Positions 54,449 through 63,781 are shown, numbered from the stretch's first letter. The stretch is DNA of 64,000 bases from Pseudorhodobacter antarcticus (GCA_945860375.1 CAMAQR010000017.1:1-64000); one strand, 5' to 3'. Numbers and translations are program-made. The notes: a model not told the origin generated them from the sequence alone.

Positions 54449-55340
54449 TGCAACCTTAAAGGGTCCGCGTGGGGCCAAGCCAAAGCGCCGCCTGTCTGGC
54501 CGTAACATCATGATCTACGGATCACTGATCGTGGTGTGTCTTTATTACCTGCTGCCATTGTGGGTGATGATGATGACATCGCTCAAAGGCATGCCCGAGG
54601 TGCGTCTGGGCAATATCTTTGCCCCACCGGTGGAGGCGACGTTTGAACCGTGGATCAAGGCCTGGTCCGAGGCGTGCACCGGACTGAATTGTGACGGTCT
54701 GTCGCGCGGGTTCTGGAATTCGGTGCAGATCACGGTGCCATCGGTGATCGTGTCGATCTTCGTGGCATCGGTGAACGGCTATGCGCTGATCAACTGGCGC
54801 TTCAAAGGATCAGAAGTGTTCTTCACCATCCTGATTTTCGGCTCGTTCATTCCCTATCAGGTGATGATCTATCCAATGGTGGTGATGCTGCGCGAGATGG
54901 GGCTTTACGGGTCGCTGACCGGGCTTGTGCTGGTGCACACCATCTTCGGCATGCCGATCCTGACGCTGCTGTTTCGCAACTACTTTGCCTCGATGCCCGA
55001 GGAGTTGTTCAAGGCCGCCCGCGTCGATGGGGCCGGGTTCTGGCGGATCTATTTCCACATCATGCTGCCGATGAGCCTGCCGATTTTCGTGGTGGCGCTG
55101 ATCCTGCAAGTCACCGGCATCTGGAACGACTTTCTGTTTGGCGTCGTGTTCATCTCGAAGGCGGAAAACTATCCGATGACGGTGCAGTTGAACAACATTG
55201 TCAACTCGGTGCAGGGCGTGAAGGAATACAACGTCAACATGGCCGCGACCATGCTGACGGGCCTTGTGCCCCTGATCATCTACTTCGTCTCCGGCAAATT
55301 GTTCGTCCGTGGCATCGCCGCTGGCGCCGTGAAAGGCTGA
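54441..55340 (+). CDS. ABC sugar importer, permease 2 (MalG type)
   Basis: A 299-residue membrane protein with six transmembrane segments and the EAA loop ELFKAARVDGAGFWRIYFH (about residues 188-206). It forms the pore with permease 1. Overlaps the upstream gene by eight bases and is followed after four bases by the ATPase gene. Confidence 0.91.
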   Translation: MADATLKGPRGAKPKRRLSGRNIMIYGSLIVVCLYYLLPLWVMMMTSLKGMPEVRLGNIFAPPVEATFEPWIKAWSEACTGLNCDGLSRGFWNSVQITVPSVIVSIFVASVNGYALINWRFKGSEVFFTILIFGSFIPYQVMIYPMVVMLREMGLYGSLTGLVLVHTIFGMPILTLLFRNYFASMPEELFKAARVDGAGFWRIYFHIMLPMSLPIFVVALILQVTGIWNDFLFGVVFISKAENYPMTVQLNNIVNSVQGVKEYNVNMAATMLTGLVPLIIYFVSGKLFVRGIAAGAVKG

Positions 55341-55344
55341 CCCC

Positions 55345-56442
55345 ATGCACACTGTTGCGACCACCCATTCGATCCAAGTCAAAGATCTGACGCTGAACTT
55401 CGGGTCGGTTTCGGTTCTGAAACATATGAACATCGACGTCGCCGAGGGCGAATTCATCGTGCTGCTGGGGCCGTCCGGTTGCGGGAAATCGACGCTGCTG
55501 AACTGTCTGGCGGGGCTTTTGGACATCACCGATGGCGAAATCTGGATCAAGGGCCAGAATGTCACCTGGGCGGAGCCGTCGGACCGTGGCATCGGCATGG
55601 TGTTTCAAAGCTATGCTTTGTATCCCCAGATGACCGTGCGCGGAAATCTGTCCTTTGGTCTGAAGAACGCCAAGATGCCGCAAGCCGAGATTGACAAGCG
55701 CATCGCGCGGGCGGCCGAGATCTTGCAGATCGAGCCGCTGCTGGACCGCAAACCGGCGGCGCTGTCGGGTGGTCAGCGTCAGCGCGTGGCGATTGGCCGG
55801 GCCTTGGTGCGGGATGTGGATGTGTTCCTGTTCGACGAACCTTTGTCGAACCTTGACGCCAAGCTGCGCAGCGAATTGCGCGTGGAAATCAAGCGGTTGC
55901 ACTCGCGCCTGAACAACACCATGGTTTATGTGACCCATGACCAGATTGAGGCGCTGACGCTGGCCGACCGCATTGCCGTGATGCGCGGCGGGATCATTCA
56001 GCAACTGGCGGCGCCGCAAGACATCTACAACCGCCCGTCGAATCTGTTCGTGGCGGGTTTCATCGGCTCTCCGTCAATGAACTTTCTGCACGGGGCCACG
56101 GTGGACAACGGGACGGCATTCCAGTTTGCCGGCAGCAAGATATCCCTCGCGGGATATGAGGGCGGTGCGATCTTGGAACGCGGCAAGGCCATTCTAGGCC
56201 TGCGCCCGGAACATCTGCACATTCAGGACCATGCCGAACCGGGGCTGACACTGCCCGCGATGGTGGAGATTGACGAACCGATGGGTGCTGACAGCCTTGT
56301 CTGGCTGGAGGCCGAGGGCGGGGTACAAATGTCGGTGCGGGTGCCGGTCGAACGGCGGATGGCGCCGGGCACGCAGGTGCATCTGAAGGTGGATATCTCG
56401 AAGGCGTCGATTTTCGACACCGGAACCGAACAGCGGGTCTGA
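55345..56442 (+). CDS. ABC sugar importer, ATP-binding protein (MalK/UgpC type)
   Basis: A 365-residue ATPase. Walker A GPSGCGKST is near residues 42-50, the signature LSGGQRQRVAIG near 140-151, and Walker B VFLFDEPLSNLD near 160-171. A C-terminal regulatory TOBE domain (about 240-365) is of the MalK type. It completes the CUT1 importer, and its stop overlaps the beta-mannosidase start by one base. Confidence 0.94.
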   Translation: MHTVATTHSIQVKDLTLNFGSVSVLKHMNIDVAEGEFIVLLGPSGCGKSTLLNCLAGLLDITDGEIWIKGQNVTWAEPSDRGIGMVFQSYALYPQMTVRGNLSFGLKNAKMPQAEIDKRIARAAEILQIEPLLDRKPAALSGGQRQRVAIGRALVRDVDVFLFDEPLSNLDAKLRSELRVEIKRLHSRLNNTMVYVTHDQIEALTLADRIAVMRGGIIQQLAAPQDIYNRPSNLFVAGFIGSPSMNFLHGATVDNGTAFQFAGSKISLAGYEGGAILERGKAILGLRPEHLHIQDHAEPGLTLPAMVEIDEPMGADSLVWLEAEGGVQMSVRVPVERRMAPGTQVHLKVDISKASIFDTGTEQRV

Positions 56443-58838
56443 TGATGTTGGATTTGATGGGCCAGTGGTCGCTTGTGGATGCAAGTGGCGAATATGATGT
56501 TGCCATGGCTTTGCCGGGTGACGGGATTTCGGCACTGCACGCGGCGGGGGCGATCCCTGATCCCTATTGGGGCCGCAATGAGTACGATCTGCGCTGGATT
56601 TGCGGGCGCGATTGGGTGGCGCGGCGCAGCTTTGACGTGACGCGCACCGATTTGGTTCTGGTGGCCTCGATGCTGGACACGGTGGTTGACATTGCGGTGA
56701 ACGGGGTGGCAGTGCATGCCAGCGACAGCCTGTTCCGCAGCTATCGGGTGGACCTGTCGGGCGTGCTGCGGGTCGGTGAAAATGACATTGCCATCACTTT
56801 CCGCTCGCCTGAAATCGAGGCCGCGAAACGGCAGGCGGCGCAGCCTTATTTCGTGCCGTTTTCGGCCAACAACACCCCGATCCTGAACGGCAACATGCTG
56901 CGCAAGCCGAGTTGCGATTTCGGCTGGGATTGGAACATCGCTTTGGCGAGTTTCGGGGTTTATGGCGATCTCTATCTGGAGCCGATTGCCGCACGGGTGG
57001 CCGACGTTGGTGTCACGCAGACCCATAGCCCGGGCCGCGTTGTGGTGTCGCTGCGGGCCGAGGTGACGGGTGAGGCCGAGGGTGCCGAAGTCTCGTTCGA
57101 TCTGGGCGGTGTGCAAAAGCGGGCGGAGGTGCGGCGGGGCGTTGCGGTGGCCGAACTGACCTTGGAAAACCCGGCGCTGTGGTGGCCCGCGGGGCAGGGC
57201 GCGCAGGTGTTGCACGATTTGGTGATCGGCTTTGGCGATCAGACGGTGACTCGGCGGATCGGCCTGCGGGATGCCGCGCTGATCACGGAAAAGGACGCGG
57301 CGGGCTTGGGTTTCAAATTCCGCATCAACGGGCGTGATATCTTCGCCAAGGGGGCGAACTGGATACCGGCGGATGCCCTGTCGGGGCGGATCACCGTTGC
57401 GGCCACACGCGATCTGCTGCTCTCGGCGGTTCAGGCCAATATGAACATGATCCGGGTCTGGGGTGGTGGGCGCTATGAACCCGACTGGTTCTATGACCTT
57501 TGCGATGAATTGGGCCTGATGGTCTGGCAGGATTTCATGTTCTCCTGCCATATTTACCCCGCGACCGAGGCGTTTCTGGCCGATGTGACCGTGGAAGTCA
57601 CCGAACAGGCCAAGCGCCTGCATCACCACGCGTCCATGGTCTTGTGGTGCGGCGACAATGAGTTGATCGGGGCGCTGACCTGGTTCCCCGAAACCCGCGC
57701 CAATCGCGACCTGTATCTGGTGGGCTATGACCGTCTGAATCGTACCATTGAGCAGGCTTTAAAGGCGGCGGTGCCGGGTGCAGTCTGGTGGCCGTCCAGC
57801 CCCTCCCCCGGCCCGATGGATTTTGGCGATGCGTGGCATGACGATTCAAAGGGCGACATGCACTTTTGGAGCGTGTGGCATGAGGGCCGCGATTTTGACC
57901 ATTACCGCGATGTGTCGCCCCGGTTCTGTTCGGAATTCGGCTTCCAAAGCTATCCTTCCATGGATGTGATCCGCCGCTTTGCCGACCCGAAGGATTTCAA
58001 CATCGCCGCGCCGGTGATGGAGAGCCATCAGAAAAACGCCGGGGGCAATGCGCGGATTGCCGAAACCATGTTCCGCTATTTCCGCTTTCCGGTGGATTTT
58101 GAGAACTTCGTCTACATGTCCCAAGTCCAGCAAGGATTGGCGATCAAAACTGCCGTCACTCATTGGCGCAGCCTGAAACCGCAGTGCATGGGCACGCTGA
58201 TCTGGCAGTTGAACGACACTTGGCCGGTGTGTTCCTGGGCCAGTCTGGACCACGGCGGCGGTTGGAAACTGCTGCATCACATGGCGAAGGCGTTCTATGC
58301 GCCGCTGTTCGTGTCGGCGGTTCCGATCAAGGGCGCGATAGAGTTGCGCGCGGTCAATGATGGCGCTGCGGCGGTCGATCTGACCCTCACCGCGATGGCG
58401 GTGACGATGGACGGCACCACCCGCGAGTTGGCGCGGGCGACGGTTCAGGTCGGCCCGGATGCGGCGACGCTGGCGCTGTCGATCCCCGGCTGTCAGGTCG
58501 GTGCGACCGAAATGCTGGCCTATGTCTGGAGCATCGGGGCCACCCGGATCGGCGGCGATGTGTTCGCGCCCAAGCCTTACAAGGCCTATGATCTGCTGCC
58601 GCCAAACCTTGGAATGACAGTTTCGGCCACCACTGCGGGTTTTGAATTGACCCTCAACGCCAAGACCATGGCGCTGTTTGTGGCGGTGGAATCCGATCAG
58701 CCGGGGCGGTTCAGCACCAACGCCTTCACCGTCTTCCCGGCCCATCCTGTGACGCTGACCTTCACCCCCACAGTGCCGGGCACAGCCCCGCGTTTCACCA
58801 TCCGTGACCTGCATTCTGCGACCTATGGGACGCATTGA
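56442..58838 (+). CDS. GH2 beta-mannosidase-like glycoside hydrolase
   Basis: A 798-residue enzyme with the five-part GH2 layout. The N-terminal sugar-binding sandwich (from about residue 1 to 170) is followed by an immunoglobulin-like domain and then the TIM barrel from about 270. The acid/base Glu lies in LWCGDNELIG near residue 405 and the nucleophile Glu in FCSEFGFQSYPS near 498. The domain pattern and the WCGDNE context fit beta-mannosidases better than beta-galactosidases. No signal peptide, so it would act on imported oligosaccharides in the cytoplasm. It sits directly behind the importer genes. Confidence 0.85.
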   Translation: MMLDLMGQWSLVDASGEYDVAMALPGDGISALHAAGAIPDPYWGRNEYDLRWICGRDWVARRSFDVTRTDLVLVASMLDTVVDIAVNGVAVHASDSLFRSYRVDLSGVLRVGENDIAITFRSPEIEAAKRQAAQPYFVPFSANNTPILNGNMLRKPSCDFGWDWNIALASFGVYGDLYLEPIAARVADVGVTQTHSPGRVVVSLRAEVTGEAEGAEVSFDLGGVQKRAEVRRGVAVAELTLENPALWWPAGQGAQVLHDLVIGFGDQTVTRRIGLRDAALITEKDAAGLGFKFRINGRDIFAKGANWIPADALSGRITVAATRDLLLSAVQANMNMIRVWGGGRYEPDWFYDLCDELGLMVWQDFMFSCHIYPATEAFLADVTVEVTEQAKRLHHHASMVLWCGDNELIGALTWFPETRANRDLYLVGYDRLNRTIEQALKAAVPGAVWWPSSPSPGPMDFGDAWHDDSKGDMHFWSVWHEGRDFDHYRDVSPRFCSEFGFQSYPSMDVIRRFADPKDFNIAAPVMESHQKNAGGNARIAETMFRYFRFPVDFENFVYMSQVQQGLAIKTAVTHWRSLKPQCMGTLIWQLNDTWPVCSWASLDHGGGWKLLHHMAKAFYAPLFVSAVPIKGAIELRAVNDGAAAVDLTLTAMAVTMDGTTRELARATVQVGPDAATLALSIPGCQVGATEMLAYVWSIGATRIGGDVFAPKPYKAYDLLPPNLGMTVSATTAGFELTLNAKTMALFVAVESDQPGRFSTNAFTVFPAHPVTLTFTPTVPGTAPRFTIRDLHSATYGTH

Positions 58839-58856
58839 CCGCCAAGGAGGCCCGCT

Positions 58857-59606
58857 ATGATCAGCTATCAACTTTACTCATCCCGCAACTTTCCGCCGAC
58901 CGCTGACACTCTGAAAATGCTGACGGCGGCGGGGTATGAAGGGGTCGAAGGCTTTGGTGGGCTGTATGCCGACAAGGCCGGTCTGGCCGATCTGGCGGCG
59001 GGGCTGAAGGCCACCGGGCTGAAGATGATCTCGGGGCATTTCGGCATGGATCAGGTCGAACTGACGCCGGATTGGGCCATTGAGGTGGCGACGACTTTGG
59101 GGATGGAAACGGTGATCGTGCCGTGGCTGCACCCTGATCAGCGGCCCACCACGGGCAAAGGCTGGCACGATCTGGGCGCGCGGCTGCAAAAGGCGGGCGC
59201 GCCGATCCGGGCGGCGGGCCTCAATTTCGGCTGGCACAACCATGACTTCGAGTTCGTCATCACACCCGACGGGGCCATCCCGCAGACCGCATTGTTTGAA
59301 GGCGGACCCGATCTGAAATGGGAGATGGATGTGGCATGGGTCGTGCGCGGCGGGGCTGATCCAATGGCGTGGATCAAGGATCATGCGGGGCGCATTGTTG
59401 CGGCGCATGTGAAGGACATCGCGCCCAAGGGTGAGAATCTGGCCGAAGATGGTTGGGCCGATGTCGGCCACGGCGTCGTCGATTGGAACGCGATCATGCC
59501 GGCGCTGAAGGCGATTGGCGTTTCGAATTTCGTGATGGAACATGACAACCCCGCCGACCATTTGCGCTTTGCAACCCGGTCCATTGCGACTGTGAAAGCC
59601 CTGTAA
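58857..59606 (+). CDS. Sugar phosphate isomerase/epimerase, copy 2
   Basis: A 249-residue TIM barrel of the AP endonuclease 2 family. Likely metal ligands are LNFGWHNHDFEF (His near 125), KWEMDVAWVVRGG (Asp near 154), AAHVKDIAPKG (His/Asp near 183) and the late NFVMEHDNP (Glu near 226). It is 18 bases from the mannosidase gene and nine bases from a second oxidoreductase gene, a clear co-transcribed unit. It is much shorter than copy 1 (351 residues), so the two probably differ in substrate. Confidence 0.88.
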   Translation: MISYQLYSSRNFPPTADTLKMLTAAGYEGVEGFGGLYADKAGLADLAAGLKATGLKMISGHFGMDQVELTPDWAIEVATTLGMETVIVPWLHPDQRPTTGKGWHDLGARLQKAGAPIRAAGLNFGWHNHDFEFVITPDGAIPQTALFEGGPDLKWEMDVAWVVRGGADPMAWIKDHAGRIVAAHVKDIAPKGENLAEDGWADVGHGVVDWNAIMPALKAIGVSNFVMEHDNPADHLRFATRSIATVKAL

Positions 59607-59615
59607 GGAAACACC

Positions 59616-60749
59616 ATGACAAATCTTGGCATTGGCATCATCGGATGCGGCAATATCTCGACCTCTTACTTGCGGCTGGCGCCTCTGTTCCGGGGGCTGG
59701 AAGTGCGGGCCGTGGCCGATATGAACATGGCCACCGCACAGGCGCGCGCGGCCGAGTTTGGCGTCAAGGCGCAGTCGGTCGATGACCTGCTGGCCAACAA
59801 TGACGTCGAAGTGGTGATCAACCTGACCATCCCGGACGCGCATTACGGCGTGACTCGGCGGATTTTGGAGGCAGGCAAGCACGCCTATTCCGAAAAGCCG
59901 CTGGTGCTGACGCTGGCCGAAGGCGTGGCGCTGCGCGATCTGGCGGCCAGCAAGGGGCTGGCCGTGGGTTGCGCGCCAGATACGTTTCTGGGCGGCACCC
60001 ATCAGCAGGCGCGGGCGCTGATTGACGAGGGCAAGCTGGGCCAGATCACCACCGGATGCGCCGCCATTCAGGGCCACGGGCCGGAAAGCTGGCATCCCTC
60101 GCCGGATTTCTTCTATCTGCCGGGCGCCGGTCCGATCATGGATATGGGGCCATATTATATCGCCAATCTGATCAACCTGCTGGGCCCGGTGCGGCGTGTG
60201 GGCGCGCTGACCTCTTCGGCCACGCCCACCCGTGTGATCGGGTCGGGCGACAAGGCAGGACAAGAGATTGCGGTGAAAACCCCGTCCAACATCCAAGCGC
60301 TGCTGGAGTTTCACTCCGGCGCCACGATCAGCTTTTCGGCAAGCTGGGACGTCTGGCACCACAAGCGCAACCACTTTGAGCTTTATGGCACCGAGGGCAC
60401 TCTTTATGTGCCCGATCCGAACTTCTTTGGCGGGCCGCTGGAAATGGCGGGCCGCGATGGCGTGCTGCATCAGGTCGAAGCCTGGGATCACCCGTTCAGC
60501 AAGATCAACCAGAAGGGCCATCGCGGCGAAGATCAGGCCAATTACCGCACGGCGGGGATGGCCGATATGGTGCTGGCCGTCACCGAAGGCCGCGATGCGC
60601 GCTGTTCCTTGGAGCGGACGCTGCACGGGGTGGATGTGATGACGGCCGCTTTGCGGTCGGGTGAGACCGGGGAGTTCATCACTCTGACCACCACCTGCAC
60701 CCGGCCTGCGGCTTTGGGTCCGGATGAGGCGCGCGCGCTTTTGCGTTGA
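59616..60749 (+). CDS. Gfo/Idh/MocA family oxidoreductase, copy 2
   Basis: A 377-residue sugar dehydrogenase. The Rossmann motif GIIGCGNIS lies at about residues 7-15, the YSEKPLVLTL motif with catalytic lysine near 92-101, and the GPIMDMGPYYI catalytic-histidine-region equivalent near 170-180. It shares the locus with copy 1 but is a distant paralogue. Together with the two isomerases it forms a duplicated oxidoreductase/isomerase set, pointing to oxidation at a sugar carbon, for example C3, during catabolism. Confidence 0.88.
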   Translation: MTNLGIGIIGCGNISTSYLRLAPLFRGLEVRAVADMNMATAQARAAEFGVKAQSVDDLLANNDVEVVINLTIPDAHYGVTRRILEAGKHAYSEKPLVLTLAEGVALRDLAASKGLAVGCAPDTFLGGTHQQARALIDEGKLGQITTGCAAIQGHGPESWHPSPDFFYLPGAGPIMDMGPYYIANLINLLGPVRRVGALTSSATPTRVIGSGDKAGQEIAVKTPSNIQALLEFHSGATISFSASWDVWHHKRNHFELYGTEGTLYVPDPNFFGGPLEMAGRDGVLHQVEAWDHPFSKINQKGHRGEDQANYRTAGMADMVLAVTEGRDARCSLERTLHGVDVMTAALRSGETGEFITLTTTCTRPAALGPDEARALLR

Positions 60750-61123
60750 GCTTGGAACCGGGCAGGGTGGGGCGCTGCGCACGGATCGTGTCACGCATTG
60801 GCGACACCACCGCAGCTTTGATCTTCACCAATCCGGTTGCGGTGCCCGATGGCCCGATCACGCCGTCAGTGCTGGCCAATCGGGCGGTGCCGCAGTTTTG
60901 CCGGGCTGCTTGGGGCGCGTTGCAGCCTTTGGGGCCGGTGCTTGATGCCTTGGTGATCTCGGAGGAAGGCAGTCGTGGCGAACATGCGTCCTTCACCGGG
61001 GCTTTTCTCGGCAGGGTCGCCCTTGATCTGGGGCAGGGCTGGCGTGCGGATTTCACGCGCTTTGCTGATGTCCCGGGCCGGGCGCGACAAGCGGGCTTGC
61101 ATGACCGCCCCCCTCCGGCATAA
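60746..61123 (+). CDS. Unidentified 125-residue protein
   Basis: An ORF from a TTG that overlaps the stop of the preceding gene (TTGA). Codon use with high GC at third positions fits a real gene, as does the sensible residue mix: a hydrophobic TAALIFTNPVAVPDGPITPS stretch, WGALQPLGPVLDALVISEE and FTGAFLGRVALDLGQG. I do not recognise the family. There is no signal peptide or membrane segment, and no ATG in frame. It lies between the oxidoreductase and the GntR gene, so it may belong to the sugar locus; a chance ORF is possible. Confidence 0.5.
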   Translation: MSLEPGRVGRCARIVSRIGDTTAALIFTNPVAVPDGPITPSVLANRAVPQFCRAAWGALQPLGPVLDALVISEEGSRGEHASFTGAFLGRVALDLGQGWRADFTRFADVPGRARQAGLHDRPPPA

Positions 61124-61151
61124 CTGTGCCAGTGCTGGAGAGTAGGGCTGA

Positions 61152-61805
61152 ATGACGGACGAACTGCGTAAAATCCCGACCCACGAGGTGATCTATGCGC
61201 GGCTGCGCGATATGATCCTGTTCGGGGTGTTGCAGCCCGGTCAGCCGGTGACGATTCAAGGCCTGACCGCCGATCTGGATGCGGGCATGACCCCGGTGCG
61301 CGAGGCGATCCGGCGGCTGGCGGCCGAGGGTGCGCTGTTGCCGCAGGGCAATCGGCGGGTGACAGTACCGCGCCTGACCGCCCCGATTCTAGAGCAGTTG
61401 GCCTTTGCCCGCATGACGCTGGAGCCAAAGCTGGCCGAGATGGCAACGGTGACGCCAGCGCTGATCCTGCGTTTGACGGCGCTTGACGCGCAGGTGGATG
61501 CGGCGATTTTGGCCGATGATGTGTCTGGCTATCTGCAAAGCAACCATGCGTTCCACTTTGCGCTGTATGAAGCGGCGGGGGCGGGGGTTTTGCTGGATAC
61601 GGCGCGGTCTTTGTGGCTGCGCTTTGGCCCGTCCTTGCGTGTGGTGTCGGCGCGGTCGGGGGCTACGGAACTGCCCGATGCTCATAAAGAGGCGCTGGCG
61701 GCGATGCGCGCGGGCGATATGGCGGCGGTGGCGGCGGCACTGCAGCGCGATATTGCGCAGGGTGTGGATCAAGTGCGCGCGGCTTTGGCGCTGGGCGAGA
61801 TTTGA
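61152..61805 (+). CDS. GntR-family transcriptional regulator (FadR/FCD type)
   Basis: A 217-residue regulator. The winged helix-turn-helix is at residues 6-75 (HEVIYARLRDMILFG, then TPVREAIRRLAAEG), followed by an all-helical FCD ligand domain. It ends the plus-strand run of the sugar locus and lies upstream of a class III aminotransferase gene. A 14-base palindrome at 61930 may be its target, or it may co-regulate the sugar genes. Confidence 0.9.
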   Translation: MTDELRKIPTHEVIYARLRDMILFGVLQPGQPVTIQGLTADLDAGMTPVREAIRRLAAEGALLPQGNRRVTVPRLTAPILEQLAFARMTLEPKLAEMATVTPALILRLTALDAQVDAAILADDVSGYLQSNHAFHFALYEAAGAGVLLDTARSLWLRFGPSLRVVSARSGATELPDAHKEALAAMRAGDMAAVAAALQRDIAQGVDQVRAALALGEI

Positions 61806-61929
61806 GGGTCTGCCCCACGCCGCCCGGGACTTGATTTGGGACTTGATCGGGGGCGAAACCTTATCAGCAGAGGCCCCGGATCAAGCCTGAGACGGCGTGA
61901 GATTGGAGCGGGCCTGGGTCGGCTTCGGT

Positions 61930-61943
61930 AATTTGATCAAATT
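61930..61943. promoter_or_regulatory. Palindrome before the class III aminotransferase gene
   Basis: AATTTGATCAAATT is a perfect 14-base dyad about 87 bases before the aminotransferase start. A second TTTGATCATA at 61961-61970 has its TGATCA core 29 bases downstream. They look like regulator-binding sites in an otherwise GC-rich area. Confidence 0.5.
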
Positions 61944-62029
61944 TCTTGAAACCAGGATCGTTTGATCATATCTTTACTGCAAGACAGCCGGATTCGGCTG
62001 CAAACGCCATATTCCGCAGGGGTCAGCCG

Positions 62030-63424
62030 ATGAACAAGATCACCAACCACATGCCGACCGCCGAATTGCAGGCGCTTGATGCCGCCCACCATATGCACCC
62101 GTTCACCGAAAACGCGGCGCTGGCGAAAAAGGGCGCGCGGATCATGGTGCAGGGTAAGGGCGTCTGGCTGACCGACAGCGAAGGCAACAAGATCATTGAC
62201 GGCATGGCAGGGCTTTGGTGCGTCAACATCGGCTATGGCCGCCCGGAAATGGGTGATGTCGCCAAGCGTCAGATGGACGAGTTGTCCTATTACAACACCT
62301 TCTTCCAGACCAGCCACGTTCCGGCCATCGCTTTGGCCGCCAAGATTGCGGAACTGGCACCGGGCGATTTGAACCATGTGTTCTTTGCTGGCTCTGGGTC
62401 CGAGGCCAATGACACCAACATCCGCATGGTGCGGCGCTATTGGGACATCAAGGGCCAGTCTGAAAAGCGCATCATCATCGCGCGGGACAATGGCTATCAT
62501 GGCTCCACCATGGGCGGCGGGTCTTTGGGCGGCATGTCGGGCATCCACAGTCACGGTGGCAAGATCGGCGGCATCGTTCATATCGGAGAGCCGAACTGGT
62601 GGGAGCAGGGCGGCGACATGACGCCCGAGGCGTTCGGGTTGATGCGCGCGCAGGAATTGGAAGCGACGATCAAAGAGTTGGGCGTCGAAAACGTCGCGGC
62701 CTTTATCGGCGAACCCATTCAGGGCGCGGGCGGGGTGATTGTGCCCCCCAGCACCTACTGGCCGGAAATTCAGCGCATCGTCGACAAATACGGCATCCTG
62801 CTGATCGCGGATGAGGTGATCACCGGGTTCGGCCGCACCGGCAACTGGTTTGGTTGCCAGACGTTTGGCATCAAGCCGCATATCATGACCATCGCCAAAG
62901 GGTTGTCGTCCGGCTACCAGCCGATTGGCGGGTCGGTTGTCTGTGACGAGGTGGCCGAGGTGCTGGGCAGCAACGGCGATTTCAACCATGGCTATACCTA
63001 TTCCGGGCATCCGGTGGCGGCGGCGGTGGCGTTGGAGAACCTGCGGATCTTGCAAGAAGAGCATATCATCGAGCATGTCCGCGATGTGGCGCATCCCTAT
63101 CTGGCCGAACGTTGGGCCGGGCTGATGGATCACCCGATGGTGGCGGATGCGCAGCTTGTGGGTCTGATGGGATCGTTGGCTTTGACACCGAACAAGGAGA
63201 CGCGGGCGAAGTTCGCCAGTGAGACCGGAACCGTTGGCTATCGTTGCCGCGAGCGGTGCTTTGCCAACAATCTGATCATGAGGCATGTGGGCGACCGGAT
63301 GATCATCTCTCCGGCCCTTGTGATCACCCCGGATGAGATTGACGTGCTGATCGCGCGGGCAAGGACATCGCTGGATGAATGCTATGCCGGGTTGAAGGCG
63401 GACGGGCTGTTCAAATCGGCCTGA
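62030..63424 (+). CDS. Class III (omega) aminotransferase, putrescine/beta-alanine type
   Basis: A 464-residue PLP aminotransferase. The PLP-phosphate loop SGSEANDTNIRM lies near residues 122-133, LIADEVITGFGRTG near 260-273 (Asp binds PLP nitrogen), and the PLP lysine in TIAKGLSSGYQP near 290. The sequence resembles those that deaminate putrescine, beta-alanine or other omega-amines using pyruvate. The start at 62030 (MNKITNHMP) was taken over an upstream in-frame ATG. It is followed by two terminators. Confidence 0.9.
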   Translation: MNKITNHMPTAELQALDAAHHMHPFTENAALAKKGARIMVQGKGVWLTDSEGNKIIDGMAGLWCVNIGYGRPEMGDVAKRQMDELSYYNTFFQTSHVPAIALAAKIAELAPGDLNHVFFAGSGSEANDTNIRMVRRYWDIKGQSEKRIIIARDNGYHGSTMGGGSLGGMSGIHSHGGKIGGIVHIGEPNWWEQGGDMTPEAFGLMRAQELEATIKELGVENVAAFIGEPIQGAGGVIVPPSTYWPEIQRIVDKYGILLIADEVITGFGRTGNWFGCQTFGIKPHIMTIAKGLSSGYQPIGGSVVCDEVAEVLGSNGDFNHGYTYSGHPVAAAVALENLRILQEEHIIEHVRDVAHPYLAERWAGLMDHPMVADAQLVGLMGSLALTPNKETRAKFASETGTVGYRCRERCFANNLIMRHVGDRMIISPALVITPDEIDVLIARARTSLDECYAGLKADGLFKSA

Positions 63425-63450
63425 GATGCGATTCTGACGCGAAGACTGAG

Positions 63451-63477
63451 GGGCGGGGCCGCATGGCCCTGCCCTTT
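63451..63477 (+). terminator. First terminator after the aminotransferase gene
   Basis: Stem GGGCGGGGCC/GGCCCTGCCC with a GCAT loop and a single G-U pair, followed by TTTG. Confidence 0.78.
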
Positions 63478-63481
63478 GTCG

Positions 63482-63508
63482 TGGTCCCGAGTTGGGACCA
63501 ATTTTTTT
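63482..63508 (+). terminator. Second terminator after the aminotransferase gene
   Basis: A perfect seven-base stem TGGTCCC/GGGACCA (63482-63488 and 63494-63500), loop GAGTT, then A and seven Ts. A textbook intrinsic terminator. Confidence 0.88.
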
Positions 63509-63781
63509 GCACGCAATATCAACAGGTTGGATTTGCAAAGTAAGGTTTTGTTAACTTGTTGCCCGATGCTGCCGAGCGGATCATCGAATGGCGGCCGGTG
63601 GTGATAGTTGTGCCCGGATGAAAACGCGAGGGGCTTTGTTCCGGTCTGGCGGCGCGTGTTGGACCTGTTTTCACGGATGCACAAAGCGCAGCCCGTGATC
63701 TTCCTTTTCGCACCGCCCCCGCTTGAGTTTGCGCCCTGCGCCGCCTACACCTTGTGCAAAGACAATAAGGATGGCTCCCCG

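Larger units (their letters stand above)
63425..63781. other. Gene-free stretch between the aminotransferase and cysK genes
   Basis: The 357 bases hold two terminators (63451-63477 and 63482-63508), then an AT-richer stretch with AAGTAAGGTTTTGTTAACTT around 63538-63557 that probably includes the cysK promoter, though no consensus could be fixed with confidence. No ORF longer than 65 codons looks coding. Confidence 0.5.

Noticed and set aside
58878..60794. 638-codon antisense ORF opposite the isomerase and oxidoreductase genes
   Set aside because: Shadow frame; no motif, and the sense genes are complete.
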